64,000 bases of DNA, from the NCBI RefSeq assembly GCF_000003815.2, contig NC_049981.1, forward strand, positions 5,954,949-6,018,948, written 5' to 3'. The position numbers were made by a program, and so were the translations under genes. Below, one piece after another: positions 13,301-20,641 of this stretch. Under the pieces are notes generated by a model, which was not told where the DNA came from, made no database searches, and saw only the letters and a program-made list of their open reading frames with translations. The first letter of the stretch is position 1. The number at the start of each line of letters is the position of its first letter. The stretch is from Branchiostoma floridae. Taxonomy: Eukaryota; Chordata; Leptocardii; Amphioxiformes; Branchiostomatidae.

Positions 13301-16300
13301 TTGACTAGGTTTGATTTTGATTTTTTAAGAAACTGCGATGAAATAAAATAAAGGTATGTAAGCTTCTCTGAAATGTTTGGTTTAAGCAGCTAATTACACT
13401 TTTTTATCATATATACATTGATGGTGTTTGAGAAAAACATGTTATCTTATTCCTACCTCCGGCAGTACAGTTTATCTCGTCCTCCCCGTTAGCACAGTCC
13501 ACCAAGCCGTCACAGACTCGGTATTTCTGCAGGCATCCCCCGTCACACTCGAACTGGAGACGGTTACAGGGGGCTGTGAGAAATAAAATGTGGACGCATC
13601 AATACACGTGCAACAACGGCAGCACCAGCAACCAACCACTGGTCATCGTCTGCATCCAAAGATGCAAACGAAATCATTTTCCTACGCATACGCAGAGACA
13701 TCCAACGGCTCCAGCAAACCGCCTCTTGTCTGTACTCTGCTATCGCAACCGTTACCATCAGTTTCTGTGAGCTTCGCCACAAACCATCTGTCAGCCAATC
13801 AGAGGATAAGCCTTCAGTTTTCAAAAGAGATATTGCAATAAGGGTAAGCTCATTAATATGTAAAAGCATGGCGAGCAGGAACTGATGGTGATGGGTAAGA
13901 TAGCAGAGTACAGACAAGAGACGGTTTGCTGGCACCGTTGGATGTCTCTGCGTGGGAGAATGGACGCAGCTTTAAAAAATGCATCATGTTTGCACAGAAA
14001 ACAATATTAAACATGGTAATCACATTCGGGTGAAAAATTCCATTCCCAGCTGTCTAGACCTGCATTAAACCTTCACCGTCAGGCCGGGTCAAGTCAAACT
14101 CGATAACACCAACTCCTTTTTTTCTGTGCATATGGAATCATCTGCCTGAAGGTACTTGCAATGCAATCTAAAGTAAACATAAAAGAACCTACCGCGGCAG
14201 TTCTCTTCGTCTGCTCCAGAAGAGCAGTCTTTGTCTCCGTCACACACCGAGGCGTTACTGATGCACTCACCGCTGTCACACTGCCACAGTCCCCTCATCT
14301 CACAGGACTCTAAAGAAATGCAGATTGGAAAGGCATCAACCCTAGGTTTTCCACTACAGTACCGCAACAAACCGCTAGGAGACTCGTCATCTATGTAGTC
14401 CTTCGTCTCATTGATATCTACCTACCTAACATATCAAGATCTACAATAGCGATAGCAATAGTAAGGGAACATGGTTTTGGAAACGGTCATACGAGTTAGC
14501 TAATACCCACTATCATTCGTCAGTGACACCAAGAAGATCTTGTTATAGAGCGGGTTTTATACCGTACCAGCGCAGTTATCAGGGGTGCCTAAGCATTTGC
14601 ACGATCCCTATGAAATTCGTACGAATATTATGTGATACACACGAATCACTATGCGAAAACGCACGAATATTATGAAATTCGCACGAATCACTATGCGAAA
14701 TCGTACGAATTTTATGAAATTCGCACGAATCACTATGTGACACACACGAGCCTTATGTGATTTGCACGATCCTTATGCGAAATTGCGCAACCACTGGCGG
14801 GGTCACGTGACAAACGGAGCGGGATTTTCAAGATGGCGGCTTCGCCGCTTCGGCGACTGAAAATACGATGTAACACGCCGAAATGAAGCTAAACAGTAGC
14901 GCACAGGCTATCAAATACATCTTTGCGACGGTAAATGTCCATTCCATGCCTTGAAATATAAATATCTCGGGTAGAAACGCTCAAAATCATGCCTCCTCCC
15001 GGCCGCCGTTTTTGCATAAGGATCGTGCAAATCACATAAGGCTCGTGTGTGTCACATAGTGATTCGTGCGAATTTCATAAAATTCGTACGATTTCGCATA
15101 GTGATTCGTGCGAATTTCATAATATTCGTGCGTTTTCGCATAGTGATTCGTGTGTATCACATAATATTCGTACGAATTTCATAGGGTTCGTGCAAATGCT
15201 TAGGCACCCCTGGTTATGTGTTGAAAAGGTCTATCTTCACGATATCCGATAGGCGTGTTGGTGTCGGGGAAACGAAGGGAAACTACTATAGCAAGATTTT
15301 TTTTTTCTGGAAGTAATGTGGTCGTGATTTCAGTGGTAGGTACGAGGGTTAATCAATAAGTTCTCGGCCTCACCCAGAAATGATAAGCACACGTTTGTAA
15401 ATGACAAAGAATTTATGGCATGGGGAACTTGACCCACACATGTCTGATCACAGTTTACCATTGTTTGTCTCGCCACTTAACTACAAAGGCAGCCTGAAAT
15501 GACTGTGATGATTCGAAATTTGGAAGATATTGATAAAAGTCTTCATGCCTTGAAATTTGAGTTGTGCTTATCATTTCTGGATGAGAACAAGAATTTATTG
15601 ATCACCCATTGTAGTTCTATGATGAGCAGGGACTGAATAGTGTAAATTTTGGGCACCTGACACTTTGTTTTGAATCACATTTGGGCATTTCTGTTAAGTA
15701 CTCAAACAACGTCTAAAGGCGATTCATTAGGCATGTCTGTACATCAGGTGGTGAATAACAAATGACATGCAAATTATGGCTTATTTTCCATAAATGACAA
15801 AAAAATCTATTATGTGATTGTTTTCGACCTACATATGAGGATATCAGCTGACACAAGGTTGCCCCCCCCCCCGAGTTGATGTAATAATTCAATCAACGAT
15901 GTTGATGTTATCTATTATTTAGCGAAGGTATGAAGTCGTTTTCTATGCAGAATTTTTCAGTGACACTACACGAAAACTTGAATATCCGGTCGTTTTTGGG
16001 GTTGCATATGTCCCGTGAAACCTGGTGTATCCGGGGCATGTGCAGTCATATCCTGTTATGACAAGCGCGGGTCCTGCATATTACCGCTTATGCCTGCACA
16101 TCCGGTAATTAGACATGTATGGGGATATGCGGCCCCTGCTCACGTCTCGTGTCTTGAGTAATGCCAAACAAGAGACCATCTTGTGTGTGAATTGATAGAC
16201 GTAATGATGCTTTGTCATATGAATAGGTTTGAGTAAGATTGGTAAAGGACATCCGCTTTACATAAAAGTACTCTCCAAGCGGATGTTTATTGACTTGTCT

Positions 16301-19300
16301 GGCATTTTCAGTCAACAAAACTCACAAACGCCTGATATAAACGAATGCATTGTTTTACAAGAACAAAGAAAGGCCTACGCACGAATGGCGCGTATCATCG
16401 TTTTCCAATGAATTGTTATCTAGAACGAACACTAAAAATAACTTTGAGGGCATCGTATACCAGCGTTTGGTATTATTATATTCTTAAGCTTCGGTTTTAC
16501 GTTTTTAGCTAATCAACTAATTTTACTTTTTTTTTAAAACTTTTGACACAAAAGAAAACATGGCTTACCCACGCTCAATTTTAATATTCGTTTTTTTTTT
16601 TTTTTTTGCTGCGGCAGTTTGTTGCCTAGATTGAACTACACGAAATGGACATTCTAAGTAAATCTAACACGTTTGATGATAACATTCTCCACCATTCTAT
16701 GGTGGGGTAGTCATTTTACGCCCTAAGCTTATCAATGAAACGGCCGCTTCAGTCAAAAGACCAATGTTGTGCTTTTGAAACAAAAGAAAACATGGCATAT
16801 ATGATATACCCACGCTCGCATTGGAAGCCTTCATTCGTTTTTATCCTTGTGGATAATGCTTGTTGCAACAACAATATATTTGTTACCAGACTGATGTATG
16901 AAATCATTAACAATTACAGTAACACATTTTCACCTAGTTCCTTGTGGGTATTGTTTGACTGTGAACTGGCCAGGTGACAAAAGCTGAATTTAGCTACAGT
17001 GGACCTCCCGACCTATTGTGTCTGTCTGTATGCAAATACTCATCAGAACTAGCCAATTGTATTTCACACAGCATGTAGGTGTTTGAAAATAAGGACCAAT
17101 CAACACACATGTCAACATTTTCAAATTTTACAGTTGGCATTTCAGAGCTAGACTTCTTTCTGTGAGGTTGCGCTTTTACGCAACGGATCCCGATAGCTGG
17201 ATATCTGCATTCACGGCAGACAACGTCAGTGAACACTGAGGGATTTAGAATGATACGACCTCGAGACTAAACAACATCTTGCCGCGTGGAATTTGAACTG
17301 CCTACGCTGGAAGGATTGGATTCTGCTTGGAGTTTTAAACAAATGTAATTTTATAGCTAGTATCTAGCCTTACGCGCGGGCAGGCGCTGTAGAGTACGGC
17401 GGGGTACGACTGACATGCCCGGTTGTGATTTTGCGGACGGTTTGAGACTACGTCACACGTCGCCATGTAGGGCTGGCTTAAAAGTTGCTGCCGGAGGCCG
17501 TGGTTGGCTCGGGTGATTTCTGCTTCGGCCCCGTGGACAGTGGAGGCTGCCCACCCGTGTCGCGATGGATCAATGGTTACCACAAATCTTCACGTTCACG
17601 TTTAGAAATTTTGCCGCAGCTGTGCTCCTGACTAACAAAAGTCTGTGCAGAAGACGGGTGGACAACAGAATGTATGATAGCGGGAATGCAGAACTTCACA
17701 AGACGTAAAAGGAGCATCATTCCTAGCACATATGGAGGAAATCGTCCAGAAATACTTTGAAAAAATAAAGAAAATTCATTCACCATTCAGAAAGAATAAA
17801 AGCAAAATAAACACACTACAGGGAGGGGGGATCCTAGGTAGGGCAGGGTAGTAAAACAAAGCTGCTTTCAATGACAAAGGGTGCTCTAGTCGTGGCCTGG
17901 GTGAGATAATTAGGTGATAATTAGGTGCTAACAAGGGTGCATGTCCCGAATAGGCAGGCATATGCAGGAAATTTGGGTCGGATGAGCGGACATGGGCGGG
18001 ACATGCACCGGGATGGCCAGGCACATATGCAGGCATTATCGGCTTCCATATGTCCCGCACACTAATAGTTGTGAATCTCCGGGTCATATGCAGGTCCGTC
18101 TATACCAAGTGTGCGGACGGCATATACCCGTTATCGGCCACATATTTTGAATATCCGGGTTTATATGCAGGAGTATTCGACCCAGATATTCGCTTTTTCG
18201 TGTAGTGTGAACAACGAAGACCATCATCTTATAAAAGAAGTACAAATTTTTAAAGTACTGAAAGTTGACTACTCTCGGACCTTCTTGCACAAATGCAATT
18301 ACATCACGCTGTATCATGTCTTATGCATTGTAGTAATTGTAATTTGTATAAAACTCACGACACAGCAGCTCGTCAGATGAGTCGTCACAGTCTGGAACTC
18401 CGTCGCACACTCCAAATTGTGTCACACATCTGTTTTCACATAGAAACTTGTCGCTGGTGCACACTGTATAACAAAACGTGAAAGAAATATCGAAGAAACT
18501 TTGTTCTTTGTTGCTAAGACAGAAGAATAAGTAGACAGACAACATTTGAGAGAAATTACAGCATATGTAACCATCTCTTAAGCCCCCTTCACACGAAAGC
18601 AAGAATACGCTGGAATGCCGTCAGAATAAAATTTATTTTCTATTCCTGGCAATTCGTAGTACTGTAAATGCAGAAATGTTCGCGGTGGATTGATGTTCGC
18701 GGTTTTCACGGTGACCACTTCACTGCGAACTTAAAACCACCGCGAACATTTTTCTATTATGGTATTAGACATTAACAGTATATTCCAGAAGTTCTCACTG
18801 CATTCCAGCTATTTGCGTCCGTTTTTATGGCTGGCCCGAAACTTTTTGACATGTTAAAACTGTCGAGGTGCATTTGAAATGGAGAAATATCGAATGGCAT
18901 TCATAGTTGATTCTAACTATTCTAAGGGCGGTTAACCGCATTCTACGGCATTTCAATATTATTTGAAACATTCTTATCTCATTCGATGGAGAACCGAAAT
19001 GGCATGCCACTTCGAACCCTGCCAGAATATGGTCAAACGAATATCTGGAATACAGTGAGGATTTTTAGAATACACTACGAATTGACAGGAACAGAAAATA
19101 ATTTTCATTCTGACGGCATTTTGGCCCATCCCTTCTCATGTGAAGGGGATATAAAGTCATTTTGGAATTCGCACCCAAATGGACCCGAATGTGGCAAGAA
19201 TTTTGCAATTACTTAATTCCGGCCGGCTCTGCTTGATTCCTGCTAAATCGGTTTCAGTATGAAGGCCATGACATCCTTGTTCTACTATTTCTTCATTTCG

Positions 19301-19928
19301 CATTTTATCTGTGAAATGCCAATATAGTTCTGTAGAGTACCCGATCCGCCAATGACGTCCTGGTTAAAACATTTGCTACGTTCTCGAATGACTGCCTTTC
19401 ACAATATGATTTGCAATTGCCATTGATTAATTATCTTTACATCTGTATTCTCATGTATAGTCCCTTAGTTGTACTGTCTACCTAGGACACGAATGGAACA
19501 AATGGTCTCAAAACCAAAAAGTCACACAGGACTTTTCATGATCAGCACCAGGTGCTCTTACTTTACCCATTTAGTACTTTTCAGTACAAGGGGTTTGCAT
19601 GAAACCTATAAATTACTTTCTGTTATAGGTATTCTCATTAACGCTGGTTTACCTTTATCCGAGGGTGACCTTTATCCGATGATTATTTAAAAAGCATATT
19701 TAGGGATATAAAGTCGACAGACAGTGGTTTGAAATCGAAGCATTTTGAAAATACTGCAAATTTAAAAACTACATACAGCAGATTTGATACTCCTAAATGT
19801 GCTGTTTTTAAAGACAACGGATAAAGGTCACTCCGCGAATAAAGGTGAACTAGCGTTACCTTCATATAGTATTCTGTAGTGACATCTATTCACACACAGA
19901 CACACACACAGCGCGTTCGTGTACTCAT

Positions 19929-19979
<51 letters not shown>

Positions 19980-20588
19980 AGCACACATCAGCAAACACGC
20001 ACACGCTTATGCATGCATACTCCCAGCTAAAAGCTACCACCGTACGGTTTAAGGTTTTCAAGTGAGTTGGTTATGGTATTTACATTTGAATTATGGTTAT
20101 ACCAAAGGCTCTACTCTGGTGGCACCAACTTTAGCTAAAATGTGTTTCGACGCATTTTGTTGGAAAAAAATCTTCGATCATCAACTTGCATTAAACCTTC
20201 TCAAATTAATGATGTTTTTTTTTTGTCTTATTCAGCTTGGGTAGTAATACATATTATCAGTGTGATATTGCAGAGTCAAATCATTTGCACAGGCTGAAAT
20301 GCCCCTTTCCCCAAGTTTTATTTTTTAATGATAAGGCCATGGTGACTTGATTTTATGGATCACATCCTCTGGAGACCGCAAGACCCCAGGGCAAAAATAA
20401 GAATGCAGCAAAAAATGACGGAAAAAACACAGGACCAAACATACAGTCCGTTCTTTCCCAGGTTTGATTTGTTCTGTGTTCAAGTCTACATCTAGTAAGA
20501 CTGTAAAGAGACCATCGTCGCCATTCTTGAGAGAGAAAGAGAGAGAGCTAGAGAGAGAAAGAGAGAGAGGGGGGGGGGAGACGGAGAT

Positions 20589-20641
<53 letters not shown>

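Noticed and set aside
14580-15212. CRISPR-like look of regularly spaced short repeats
   Set aside because: The repeats are in inverted arms, not direct repeats with unique spacers, and the context is eukaryotic.
15049-15252. Repetitive [12 protein letters not shown] frame
   Set aside because: It is a translation of the foldback element's subrepeats.
17776-18087. Pro-rich 103-codon minus-strand frame
   Set aside because: It lies in the subterminal repeats of the CACTA element and has no homology I can recognise.
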